NCBI GenBank assembly: GCA_019912315.1
Contig: JAIOJA010000009.1
Location: forward strand, 1 to 55,482
Direction of reading: 5' to 3'
Length of the DNA stretch: 55,482 bases
Origin: Planctomycetota bacterium
GTDB lineage: Bacteria; Planctomycetota; UBA8742; UBA2392
Made by a program: the position numbers and the translations under genes. Positions 18,639 to 25,897 of the stretch are shown here, piece by piece; position 1 is the stretch's first letter, and every line of letters starts with the position of its first letter. Below the pieces are notes generated by a model. It made no database searches, was not told where the DNA came from, and saw only the letters and a program-made list of their open reading frames with translations.

Positions 18639-19922
18639 ATGCAACGAAGGGCCTGCATCATTGCGGTCGGCAACGAGGTCGTTCACGGCTTCATCGTGGA
18701 CACCAACTCGGCGTGGCTGGCCAAAGAGCTGGGCGAGCTGGGCTTTGACGTGGCTTACCACCTATCTGTCAACGACCGCGAACCCGAGCTGACACGGCGC
18801 CTGAAGTCCGCGCTGGACGAAGGACTGTTCGTCGTCACAACCGGCGGCATCGGCCCCACGGTTGATGACCGCACCCGGCACGCGGTTGCGCGGGCGCTGG
18901 GCGTCGAGTTGCAGCTTGACCACGACGCCCTGGCGAAACTGCAGGAGCGCTACGCTGCAACGGGACGCAAGTTCCCGGAAGGCAGCGAACGACAGACCAT
19001 GCGCCCCGCCGGCAGCACCCACATTCACAACGCGTTCGGCACCGCAAGCTGCTTTGTCGCACGCCAGGACCAAGGCGGCGTTGCCGTGTTGCCCGGCATT
19101 CCGCGAGAGCTTGAGGGAATCTGGGGCGAAGAGATGCGCCGCGCCATCATTGAGGAATTCGGGCTGCACGAGCGCTGGTTCAGCCGCGAAGTGCGCGTTT
19201 TCGGCCTGCCCGAAAGCGACCTGAACAACCGCGTGCAGGCGCTGCTGGAAAGCGAAGCGGCCGAGGGCGCGATTCTTGTCGACGACGCCGTGATGCGCCT
19301 GCGCTGGCGTGTGCTGGCGGAATCGCGGACGCAGGCCGACGAAGTGCTGGGCAGGCTGATCGACGCGGCGAAAGATGTGCTGGGCGACCTGGTGTTCGCC
19401 GAAGGTGACGTGTCGCTGGAAGAGGCGACAGTACAGCTGCTGGCAGAGAAAGGGCTGACGGTCGCCTGCGCCGAAAGCTGCACGGGCGGCATGATCGCGC
19501 ACCTGATGACAAACGTCAGCGGCAGCAGCGAAACGCTGATCGAAAGCGCCGTCACCTACAGCAACGACGCCAAGACGCGTCGCCTGGGCGTAAAACCAGA
19601 AACGCTGGACAAACACGGCGCCGTCAGCCGCGAAACCGCCGAAGAAATGGCCCGCGGCATCAAGCATGAAAGCGGCGCTGATCTGTGCGTCGCGGTCACC
19701 GGTATCGCGGGCCCCGGCGGAGGCTCCGACGACAAGCCGGTCGGGACCGTCTGGCTGGCCTGCGCATACCGCGACGACGTGAAGTCATGGCTGTTGCGCG
19801 TGCCCGGCGACCGCGAGCTGGTCAAATGGCGTACCGCCCGCGCGGCCTTGAACACCCTGCGCCTGACCGCGCTTTACGGCAAACTGCCGGAGACCATCAG
19901 CCACTGGATGACTCCGCCATAG
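18639..19922 (+). CDS. cinA: CinA family nicotinamide-nucleotide amidohydrolase
   Basis: 427 residues from ATG 18639; a GTG at 18633 is also in frame. The N-terminal MoaB/CinA domain shows IIAVGNEVVHGFIVDTNS and VVTTGGIGPTVDDRT. The C-terminal PncC domain (about 265-425) shows TVACAESCTGGMIAHLMT and VAVTGIAGPGGGSDDKPVGTVWLA. PncC deamidates nicotinamide mononucleotide in pyridine nucleotide salvage; the N-terminal domain has ADP-ribose pyrophosphatase activity in some members. It is divergent from lpxH. Confidence 0.94.
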   Translation: MQRRACIIAVGNEVVHGFIVDTNSAWLAKELGELGFDVAYHLSVNDREPELTRRLKSALDEGLFVVTTGGIGPTVDDRTRHAVARALGVELQLDHDALAKLQERYAATGRKFPEGSERQTMRPAGSTHIHNAFGTASCFVARQDQGGVAVLPGIPRELEGIWGEEMRRAIIEEFGLHERWFSREVRVFGLPESDLNNRVQALLESEAAEGAILVDDAVMRLRWRVLAESRTQADEVLGRLIDAAKDVLGDLVFAEGDVSLEEATVQLLAEKGLTVACAESCTGGMIAHLMTNVSGSSETLIESAVTYSNDAKTRRLGVKPETLDKHGAVSRETAEEMARGIKHESGADLCVAVTGIAGPGGGSDDKPVGTVWLACAYRDDVKSWLLRVPGDRELVKWRTARAALNTLRLTALYGKLPETISHWMTPP

Positions 19923-19973
19923 CCGGCAGGATGATTCGGCATCGAACGGTTGTTAAAGGGGCGGGAGATGACC

Positions 19974-20837
19974 ATGAAACCGATCGAAGCTGTTTACACA
20001 CCGCCCTCCGCCCACTGGGTTGGCGACGGCTTTCACGTACGGGGCTATTTCAACGTGATCCCGGACGGCATGAGGCGCATGAGCCCCTTCCTGCTGCTTG
20101 ATTACGGCGCGCCGGAAGAGTTTCCGCCCGCCGACAACACCCGGCGCGGCGTCGGCCCGCACCCCCACCGCGGCTTTGAGACCGTGACCATCGCCTATCA
20201 GGGCAGTGTGGCGCACCACGACAGCACCGGCAGCGGCGGCGTCATCGCCCCGGGCGACGTGCAATGGATGACCGCCGGCGCCGGCATTCTGCACCGGGAG
20301 TATCACGCGGAAGACTTCGCCAGGGCCGGCGGCGCGATGCAGATGGCGCAGATCTGGGTGAACCTGCCCCACGAGCACAAACTGACCGCGCCCCGATACC
20401 AGGCCATCACGGCCGACCGTATGGGCGTACACGAGTTCAAAGGCGGGAGCGTGCGAGTCATAGCCGGCGAGCACGCGGGCGTGAAAGGCCCGGCCGCGAC
20501 GTTCAGCCCCGTGCATATGTATGACGTCGAGTTGAAGTCCGGCGCGTCACACAGGATTTCGTTGCCCGCGCACTACAACACGGCGTTGCTGGTCATGAAG
20601 GGCGGCCTAAGCGTCAACGGCAAGCAGGCGTCGGCGGATGACTTTGTGCTGTTCAAGAACGAGGGTGAGAAGATCAGCCTCGAGGCTCACGCGGACACGC
20701 GCCTGCTGGTGCTGAGCGGCGAGCCGATCAACGAGCCGATCGCCAACTACGGTCCGTTCGTGATGAATACGCCCGAGGAGATCGCCCAGGCCATCAGCGA
20801 TTTCCAAACCGGCAAGTTCGGGCATCTTGATGAATAG
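19974..20837 (+). CDS. Pirin family protein
   Basis: 287 residues from the ATG at 19974, which has a GGGAG site at proper distance; ATG 19968 is too close to it. The N-terminal cupin has the pirin signature HPHRGFETVTI with metal-binding histidines near 60-64, then GDVQWMTAGAGILHREYH (His and Glu ligands). The C-terminal cupin (about 180-280) has GEHAGVKGPA and LLVMKGGLSVNG. Pirins bind iron; some act as quercetinases and others as redox-sensing partners. The role here is not determined. Confidence 0.92.
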   Translation: MKPIEAVYTPPSAHWVGDGFHVRGYFNVIPDGMRRMSPFLLLDYGAPEEFPPADNTRRGVGPHPHRGFETVTIAYQGSVAHHDSTGSGGVIAPGDVQWMTAGAGILHREYHAEDFARAGGAMQMAQIWVNLPHEHKLTAPRYQAITADRMGVHEFKGGSVRVIAGEHAGVKGPAATFSPVHMYDVELKSGASHRISLPAHYNTALLVMKGGLSVNGKQASADDFVLFKNEGEKISLEAHADTRLLVLSGEPINEPIANYGPFVMNTPEEIAQAISDFQTGKFGHLDE

Positions 20838-20900
20838 CGCGCGGCGTGGTGCCCGCGTCGCCCCTACCGTCCGGGCGAATCCGTTTGCTATCCTGCACCC

Positions 20901-21653
20901 ATGCCTATTGCAAAACGAGTTGAATCAGCGACGGTCAGCTTCCTGCTGACGGGTATCGATCCTCTGGACCGGACAGACGCTGTGCTGGCCATGTGCGCGG
21001 GCATAACCGCCGACGGGCATGGCGAGCACGCCCGCCGCCTGTTTGACGCGCTGCTGAAATCGGACCCGCGCCCGGACCCGGAGCTCATGCGCGAGGCCAT
21101 TCTCCAGACCCATCTGTTCGCGGGCTATCCGCGTACGCTGAACGCCCTTGCCGCGTTCCGTGACGCCTGCAAGAAGGCCGGCAACCCGCTGACCGGCGAC
21201 ATCAAGCTGCGCGACGAGCCGCTGGAAGGCGACGACGTCGAGACATTCCGCAAACGCGGACGCGAGCTGTTCAACAAGATCTATGGCAGCAAGGCCGAGG
21301 GCGTCGACAAGTTCGCCAATGCCGGCAGCCCGGACCTCGCGGACTGGGCAATTGTCGAGGGCTACGGGCGCGTGCTCTCACGCCCGGGAATGGAACCACG
21401 CACGCGCAGCCTGTGCATCGTCGCGGCGCTGATCCCGCTGGACGTCACGCCGCAACTGAAGGGGCACGTGCAGGGCGCGCTGAACACCGGCAGCACCGGC
21501 GAGCAACTGTGGAAGCTGCTGGATGTGGTCAGCCGACTGTTCAATGAGGGACCAGAAACCCGTGGCGCGAAAAAGACCTTCGAAGAAGTCCTCGGCAAGC
21601 AGGTCATGACCGAAGACGAGTACGAAGAAGACCGCAAGTGGCGCGGGCTTTAG
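20901..21653 (+). CDS. Carboxymuconolactone decarboxylase-family protein
   Basis: 250 residues. Two AhpD/CMD-like helical units are visible: MREAILQTHLFAGYPRTLNAL (about 68-90) and the C-terminal SLCIVAALIPLDVTPQLKGHVQGALNTG. The first has the HxxxY(P)R-type pattern of true carboxymuconolactone decarboxylases and lacks the CxxC of AhpD peroxidases. The substrate is unknown. The 3' end overlaps by 4 bp the convergent small membrane gene. Confidence 0.8.
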   Translation: MPIAKRVESATVSFLLTGIDPLDRTDAVLAMCAGITADGHGEHARRLFDALLKSDPRPDPELMREAILQTHLFAGYPRTLNALAAFRDACKKAGNPLTGDIKLRDEPLEGDDVETFRKRGRELFNKIYGSKAEGVDKFANAGSPDLADWAIVEGYGRVLSRPGMEPRTRSLCIVAALIPLDVTPQLKGHVQGALNTGSTGEQLWKLLDVVSRLFNEGPETRGAKKTFEEVLGKQVMTEDEYEEDRKWRGL

Positions 21654-21928
21654 TCGATTCCGGATTGGTCTTCCGTCCCGATCCTGATAGCCCGCACCAG
21701 AAGCGCGACGAAAACGACCGCGCCGATCAATGCAATCGTCACGACCCAGGGCGCCACCGCGCTCGTTGGAAAGGACAGGCGCACCAGAAAGTTCAGCGCC
21801 CAGAGCGCAATCGTCACCACCAGCAATACACCCACGATCGTGACGGCGCGGCTTTCACCCGGACGCATGGCATCACCGAGTTTGCGGCGTTTTGGGTAAG
21901 TCACGTTAGGGCGCAGTTTCGGCATCAT
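21650..21928 (-). CDS. Small membrane protein with two transmembrane segments
   Basis: 92 residues. A basic N-terminus (PKRRKLGDAMRPGE) precedes two hydrophobic helices, VTIVGVLLVVTIALWALNFL (about 29-48) and APWVVTIALIGAVVFVALLV (about 58-77). There is no recognised domain. The start overlaps by 1 bp (ATGA arrangement) the stop of the 57-residue upstream gene, so the pair is likely translated together. Function unknown. Confidence 0.65.
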   Translation of the reverse strand: MMPKLRPNVTYPKRRKLGDAMRPGESRAVTIVGVLLVVTIALWALNFLVRLSFPTSAVAPWVVTIALIGAVVFVALLVRAIRIGTEDQSGID

Positions 21929-22101
21929 CAGTCAACCAGCACGTTCCAGGCAAGAGCCGCCAGAGCCGCCAGTCCGCCAAGCGCCACGCCGGCCATGACG
22001 ACGCCGTACGGTGCGAACATGAGAAGCATGAGGAAGTTCGCCAGTTGGGGGCGCTGCTTCTCGGGCTTGATGAACGGTCTTGGTTCGGGCAGCCTTAACA
22101 T
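21928..22101 (-). CDS. Very small membrane protein
   Basis: 57 residues from ATG 22101 to TGA 21928, starting MLRLPEPRPFIKPEKQ. One or two hydrophobic stretches (FLMLLMFAPYGVVMAGVALG and GGLAALAALAWNVLV) fill the rest. Its stop codon shares bases with the ATG of the next gene, which supports it being real despite its size. Unrecognised family. Confidence 0.6.
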   Translation of the reverse strand: MLRLPEPRPFIKPEKQRPQLANFLMLLMFAPYGVVMAGVALGGLAALAALAWNVLVD

Positions 22102-22472
22102 GCGCCCAGTTTACAGGCCGGCCAGCAAGCCCGCGATTCCAAAGCAACCCGTCGATCGGAATGCCCGAAATGACTAAGCGATCCTGGATACGTCTTGAGC
22201 AGTCCACGACACGAACCGCCCACTGCGAAGAAGGAGCTGCGCCCCGAAACAGGCGTCCCGACCGGCAGGTCGGGGGGCTGCCGCTCAAGTGGATACAGGC
22301 CGACAGCTTTGCGCTGATCGCGCAATGGAACCGCCACCGCAAGGGGGCGGGCAGCGAGTTTCGCGCTATCTGCCCCGCGCCACGAGCACGGCGACGCTAC
22401 GGGTGTTATTCAGCACGGACTTGCGCGTGCACACTACCCAGGCCCTTTTCCTGCTGAACAGGCACTGTAAAT
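22102..22472. other. Intergenic region without a convincing gene
   Basis: Frames here have arginine-rich, low-complexity translations and no ribosome sites, so no gene is called. A small hairpin with 7-bp arms (22257-22263 and 22268-22274) is present. The right part leads into the tRNA promoter. Confidence 0.5.
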
Positions 22473-22501
22473 TTGCTCAAAGCGGTTCGGTGCCGTACAA
22501 T
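22473..22501 (+). promoter_or_regulatory. Candidate sigma-70-type promoter for tRNA-Gly
   Basis: TTGCTC (22473-22478) and TACAAT (22496-22501) are separated by 17 bp. The predicted start near 22508 leaves a leader of about 90 nt before the mature tRNA. Confidence 0.5.
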
Positions 22502-22597
22502 CGGGCGGCAATTAGGGTGGCGCGGAAATGCTGGAAGTTCTGCACTGAAGCACAGCGAGCCCGAAAGCCCTATGATTCAAGGCATTGGACGCTATCA

Positions 22598-22672
22598 GCG
22601 GGCGTAGCTCAGTGGTAGAGCTCCTGCTTCCCAAGCAGGTGGTCGCCAGTTCGAATCTGGTCGCCCGCTCCA
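22598..22672 (+). tRNA. tRNA-Gly, anticodon CCC
   Basis: A full cloverleaf with encoded CCA. The acceptor stem GCGGGCG pairs with CGCCCGC at 22662-22668; D stem 22607-22610/22618-22621; anticodon stem 22623-22627/22635-22639 with loop TTCCCAA, giving anticodon CCC at 22630-22632; T stem 22645-22649/22657-22661 with loop TTCGAAT. It is the left attachment site of the integrated element: its 3' half is probably supplied by the element (see the differing copy at 54529-54575). Confidence 0.96.
22626..22645 (+). repeat. attL: 20-bp identity block shared with attR
   Basis: Identical to 54529-54548. It covers the anticodon loop and 3' anticodon stem of the tRNA, a frequent crossover point for tyrosine integrases. 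After it the two copies differ in the T arm and become identical again over the last 12 bases (22661-22672 versus 54564-54575). Confidence 0.85.
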
Positions 22673-22680
22673 CTCGACAC

Positions 22681-22717
22681 CCGCTCCCAGACACGCCTTG
22701 GGGGCGGTTGTTTTTTC
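22681..22717 (+). terminator. Terminator of the tRNA-Gly transcript, element side
   Basis: 9-bp stem with one G-T pair (22681-22689 and 22699-22707), followed by TTGTTTTTTC. It is unlike the terminator after the right-hand tRNA remnant, consistent with the element carrying its own tRNA end plus terminator. Confidence 0.75.
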
Positions 22718-22979
22718 GGACCCGACCTCCCGAAACCCCCGGTCAGTTAGATCGCCAGTAAGGTACCGTGCTCCCCTGTCTCTGTGCAAGAGAACAGCGC
22801 TAGTATTCGACCTGAGCATCTTGGTTGCGCAAACTATCGACCGGCAGTCTCGCTACAACCAGCGCTCCGCTTTCGCGTCTCAGTGCAGTCGGAATTGGCC
22901 GGGATAGGTTTTCCTAAGATTTTGTCCGTTGAATGCAGCTGGATGCACACACTGGGTATAGAGCCCAGTGGAGAGTGCA

Positions 22980-23216
22980 ATGAACGTCAACACGAGCGCG
23001 ACTGAGACATCCATACTCGCGATAATTCGTCAGTCCGGCTACGGACCAATGCTCAGCACGAGGGAAGTTGCCGAGTTTCTCGGCCTCAGTCAGGGCGCAA
23101 TTCATAAAGCGCTGGTGGCACGCCGCCTTCTCGGACTGCGCATTGGCAGCCCTCGGGGACGCTGGCGGGTACCAGCCGTAGAACTGGCGAGGTTCGTCTG
23201 TGGACGGGCTGCCTAG
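22980..23216 (+). CDS. Small helix-turn-helix protein, excisionase-like
   Basis: 78 residues from the ATG at 22980, preceded by GGAGAG; a GTG 12 bp earlier is in frame. Residues about 25-70 are an HTH of the MerR/excisionase group: MLSTREVAEFLGLSQGAIHKALVAR followed by the wing GSPRGRWRVPAVELARF. As the first gene inside attL it may be the recombination directionality factor that pairs with the integrase at the other end, or a regulator. That role is inferred from position and fold. Confidence 0.72.
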   Translation: MNVNTSATETSILAIIRQSGYGPMLSTREVAEFLGLSQGAIHKALVARRLLGLRIGSPRGRWRVPAVELARFVCGRAA

Positions 23217-23292
23217 TCTCCATCAGTCAGGAAGCACCTCTGTTCTGATGGAACCTTTTGTTGCGTTTTGTCGCCCCATGCGGAAACCTAAT

Positions 23293-24105
23293 ATGTCTGA
23301 GAGATCACCCTACGTTTGTTTGGAAGACGAACGCTTGGCGGGGCTTACCCCGTCTCAGATGATGGCGTTCACCGCCCTTCTTTCGGGGGCGACGCAGATC
23401 GAGGCAGCATCGGCAGCTGGGGTCTCGCGGCACCAGGTTGCGCGGTGGATGCACGACGATCTCATCTTCCGCGTCAACTTCAAACGCGAGAAGCTGGCAA
23501 TCATGCGCACCGCCCTCGCCGGTATCGCATCAGGATCTTTGGAAGCCGTCAACTTCCTGCGGGCGACACTGAGTAGCAGTGACGCCGACACGAATCAGAA
23601 ACTCAAGGCCGCTACCCTGTTGCTGACATCCAGTGGTGTGGACCGAGCGCCCGCGACGTGGCCTACGCTGAACGACGTCGAGCTCATGGTTGCATCAGAG
23701 CTCGACGACGTCGTCAAGCACAGTTTCATCACGAAGAGAGAACTCGAAGCAGTCGAAGTGGAGAAAGAATGTCGGAAGCGCTACGACCCAGAGGTGGTGG
23801 CAAAGCTCAAATCGAAGGAATCTCGCTTGGCGAAGGAAATTGACCGCCGGACGAAGAAGCTGCGGAAGCTTCAGAACCATCGTCAACTTACTCCCCGTCA
23901 GGCCGACGAGGTAAAGCAGCTCAAGAATCGAATTGATGGTCTGGAGCTGGAACACCGTCACGTTTCTGCAGCCGCCATTGAACTGCAGTTACTCGCAGAA
24001 GGCGCCAGGGACCTTCAGCTCTCAGGGGAAAGCCTCCGACTTCTGCCGGAGCGTCAACCTCACTTGGTGGCATTGCTCCGCCAGCAGCAAGAGATGGATG
24101 GGTAG
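23293..24105 (+). CDS. HTH and coiled-coil protein, terminase-small-subunit-like N-terminus
   Basis: 270 residues if started at ATG 23293; starts at 23248 or 23278 are possible. The N-terminal 80 residues contain an HTH of the type seen in phage terminase small subunits and homeodomain-like proteins (MMAFTALLSGATQIEAASAAGVSRHQVARWMHDD). A helical region follows, then a highly charged coiled coil (about 165-240; repeated Lys/Glu/Arg). No packaging or virion genes are near, so DNA binding is likely but a terminase role is not supported. A large stem-loop starts 2 bp after the stop. Confidence 0.6.
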   Translation: MSERSPYVCLEDERLAGLTPSQMMAFTALLSGATQIEAASAAGVSRHQVARWMHDDLIFRVNFKREKLAIMRTALAGIASGSLEAVNFLRATLSSSDADTNQKLKAATLLLTSSGVDRAPATWPTLNDVELMVASELDDVVKHSFITKRELEAVEVEKECRKRYDPEVVAKLKSKESRLAKEIDRRTKKLRKLQNHRQLTPRQADEVKQLKNRIDGLELEHRHVSAAAIELQLLAEGARDLQLSGESLRLLPERQPHLVALLRQQQEMDG

Positions 24106-24106
24106 C

Positions 24107-24139
24107 TATAGGTGACGGCAGACTCTGCCGTCACCTATA
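24107..24139 (+). terminator. Perfect 15-bp stem-loop, also found in inverted orientation at 49720
   Basis: Arms 24107-24121 and 24125-24139 with a 3-nt loop. It lies between the convergent HTH gene and the XRE gene, so it may stop transcription from both sides, but no T-run follows. The inner 25 bp (24111-24135) are the exact reverse complement of 49720-49744. In both places the sequence reads identically in the direction of the gene it follows. Confidence 0.7.
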
Positions 24140-24229
24140 ACGCTGAAGGCCAATGAGTTTTGCAGTAGCGAAGGAGCATTTTGGTATTGGACCTCAATGC
24201 TCAAACTCGACAGTGACAACAACACAGCT

Positions 24230-24436
24230 TCATCGCGCCTTCTCTAAGCGCCGGACCAAGTCTGACGCCTTGATGCCCATGGCCGAGCACAGATTCATCA
24301 GCGTGTCGAGCGTCGGACTGCCCTTGCCGCGTTCGAGCATGCTGACGTAGGTGCGGTGAACGTTCGCCTTGAACGCGAGCTCTTCCTGCGTCAATCCGGC
24401 CTTCAATCGTGCCCGTTTGAGTTCCACTCCCAGCAT
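24230..24436 (-). CDS. XRE-family transcriptional regulator
   Basis: 68 residues that are almost entirely one Cro/CI-type helix-turn-helix: LKRARLKAGLTQEELAFKAN then RTYVSMLERGKGSPTLDTL. It is a minimal repressor or controller protein. It is divergent from the membrane coiled-coil gene at 24536. Two copies of the palindrome GAGTATACTC lie between them, so it probably represses both itself and its neighbour. Confidence 0.88.
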   Translation of the reverse strand: MLGVELKRARLKAGLTQEELAFKANVHRTYVSMLERGKGSPTLDTLMNLCSAMGIKASDLVRRLEKAR

Positions 24437-24473
24437 GGAGCGGAAGGTTAGGCGTCTGACTCAGGCCGGTCCT

Positions 24474-24510
24474 CAGAGTATACTCTGCGTGGCGTCAGTA
24501 GAGTATACTC
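24474..24510. promoter_or_regulatory. Paired palindromic operators in the XRE divergent promoter
   Basis: A perfect 14-bp palindrome CAGAGTATACTCTG at 24474-24487 and a 10-bp palindrome GAGTATACTC at 24501-24510, with centres 25 bp apart. Each contains TATACT, a near-consensus -10; for the first, CTGACT lies 17 bp upstream (24456-24461). Repressor binding would block the promoters directly. XRE binding is inferred from position. Confidence 0.65.
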
Positions 24511-24535
24511 GACAGGCCGTCGTCGAAGGCAGAAG

Positions 24536-25369
24536 ATGAACGTTCCAGCAGATCACCAACAGCCATATTGGACCGTCGCCCTGCAGAAGCTGCTGATGGG
24601 CGTTGGTGCCGGCGTCGTACTGATCGGCGGCGGTCTAGTGGTGGCCCACATGGTGGGCATCGTTGACTTCAACCAGAACCAGAACGCAAGCCCGGTCCAG
24701 ACCGCTGAACAGCAGCAACGCGCTGCCGCCAAGGCACGTCTTGAGCAGGCTTGGAAGGAAGTCGAACAGCTGGACATCGCGGACCGCGAGGTCTCGTCAC
24801 TGCGGTGGGACGCTACCTTGGCACCTGCACTGGGCACGATTTCGAGGGCGCTAAACGAAACCTCGGCAGGTCAATCAGCGGATATCAACCGCCTGCGCGA
24901 TTCACTCGGCCAGATTCGGATCACCTTGCAGAAGATCGAAGATGCACGCAGTGCTTCCGCCGTAGCTCATCGCGAGGTCAAGGAGGCCGAAACGCGGCAG
25001 AAAGAAGTCATCGAGGCCAGCTTCAGGGTGGGTCGCCGCTTCGACACGGAAATCGCGACCGACAGGGGAATGTACGAGGCTACACGCGGGTACACCAAGG
25101 TCGTCCTGATCGCCCCGGAAGAGAAAGTCGGAGACCAGATCGCCCGCGCAATGAACGGCGTGAAACTCCCGGTCAGGTCCAGAGGCGAGGAGCCGTACAT
25201 CACCCAAGCCGGGACCCGCGAGTACGCCGTCACTTACGTCTACGAGCCTAAAGGGAAGCCAACGGACGAAGAACTGGCTGAACTTAGAGCGGAGGCCGTA
25301 TCGGCGGATCACAAACTCGACCGGGTTCGGCGCAACTGGGCGACAGAGCTGAGTCGCAACAAGCCGTAG
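24536..25369 (+). CDS. Membrane-anchored coiled-coil protein of unknown function
   Basis: 277 residues. A short cytoplasmic N-terminus precedes one transmembrane helix (LLMGVGAGVVLIGGGLVVAHMVG, about 19-41). A Gln/Ala-rich coiled coil (about 55-85), a helical middle and a further charged coil (about 135-165) follow. A compact C-terminal region (about 180-265) has VVLIAPEEKVGDQIARAM and REYAVTYVYEPKGKP. No family is recognised. It is under the palindromic operators of the divergent XRE gene, is followed by an unknown gene and faces a nuclease, so an anti-phage function is possible but unproven. Confidence 0.65.
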   Translation: MNVPADHQQPYWTVALQKLLMGVGAGVVLIGGGLVVAHMVGIVDFNQNQNASPVQTAEQQQRAAAKARLEQAWKEVEQLDIADREVSSLRWDATLAPALGTISRALNETSAGQSADINRLRDSLGQIRITLQKIEDARSASAVAHREVKEAETRQKEVIEASFRVGRRFDTEIATDRGMYEATRGYTKVVLIAPEEKVGDQIARAMNGVKLPVRSRGEEPYITQAGTREYAVTYVYEPKGKPTDEELAELRAEAVSADHKLDRVRRNWATELSRNKP

Positions 25370-25445
25370 GGGCACGCACCATACTCCAGCACCTGTAAAA
25401 TCGCCGAGCGCCCTCCCTGTCTTCGGGTCCACGACAAGGAAGAGA

Positions 25446-25892
25446 ATGAACTATGACGCCTCGTTGCGCCGGAACGCCGCAAGGGGACTGCGCGACGCAC
25501 GGAGCTCCATAAATGCCATCGCCCGGAATGCTGCGCAGATCGCCGACCGTGACGATCAGTTCGCCAGCTTAGCGGCCGATCTCGCTAAGGCGCTGAACAC
25601 GGCACTGATTGAGTACGAGATCGGGTTAGCCGAAGCCGGCCGACATCTATTCTTCGACAGCCGACGGAGAAGCCGTACACACAACAGCGAGAGCGTTTGG
25701 ACGTCGGCAAGGACGACCCTTGAAACCGCTTCCGGCCGGCTGGAAGCGTTGCTCAAGAACGGACGCCTGCTGGACCTCATGTTGAACGGCCCCGATTCTG
25801 ACTCTGTGGACGCCCAGTTCCTGGGCCGCGTTGCAGTAGCCCTCGTAGAACTGCGCGAGGCGCTTTCGCGTACGCACTGGCCTGAGTGCTGA
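25446..25892 (+). CDS. Small helical protein of unknown function
   Basis: 148 residues from ATG 25446 after a GGAAGAG ribosome site. It is predicted to be nearly all alpha-helical (NAARGLRDARSSINAIARNAAQIADRD; LAADLAKALNTALIEYEIGLAEAGRHL), with an Arg/Ser-rich middle. There are no transmembrane segments or known motifs. It lies 76 bp after the membrane coiled-coil gene and ends 5 bp before the convergent nuclease gene. Confidence 0.55.
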   Translation: MNYDASLRRNAARGLRDARSSINAIARNAAQIADRDDQFASLAADLAKALNTALIEYEIGLAEAGRHLFFDSRRRSRTHNSESVWTSARTTLETASGRLEALLKNGRLLDLMLNGPDSDSVDAQFLGRVAVALVELREALSRTHWPEC

Positions 25893-25897
25893 ACCGA

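Noticed and set aside
23293..24105. Phage terminase small subunit
   Set aside because: The HTH resembles that group, but no large subunit, portal or capsid gene is near; kept as an HTH/coiled-coil protein.
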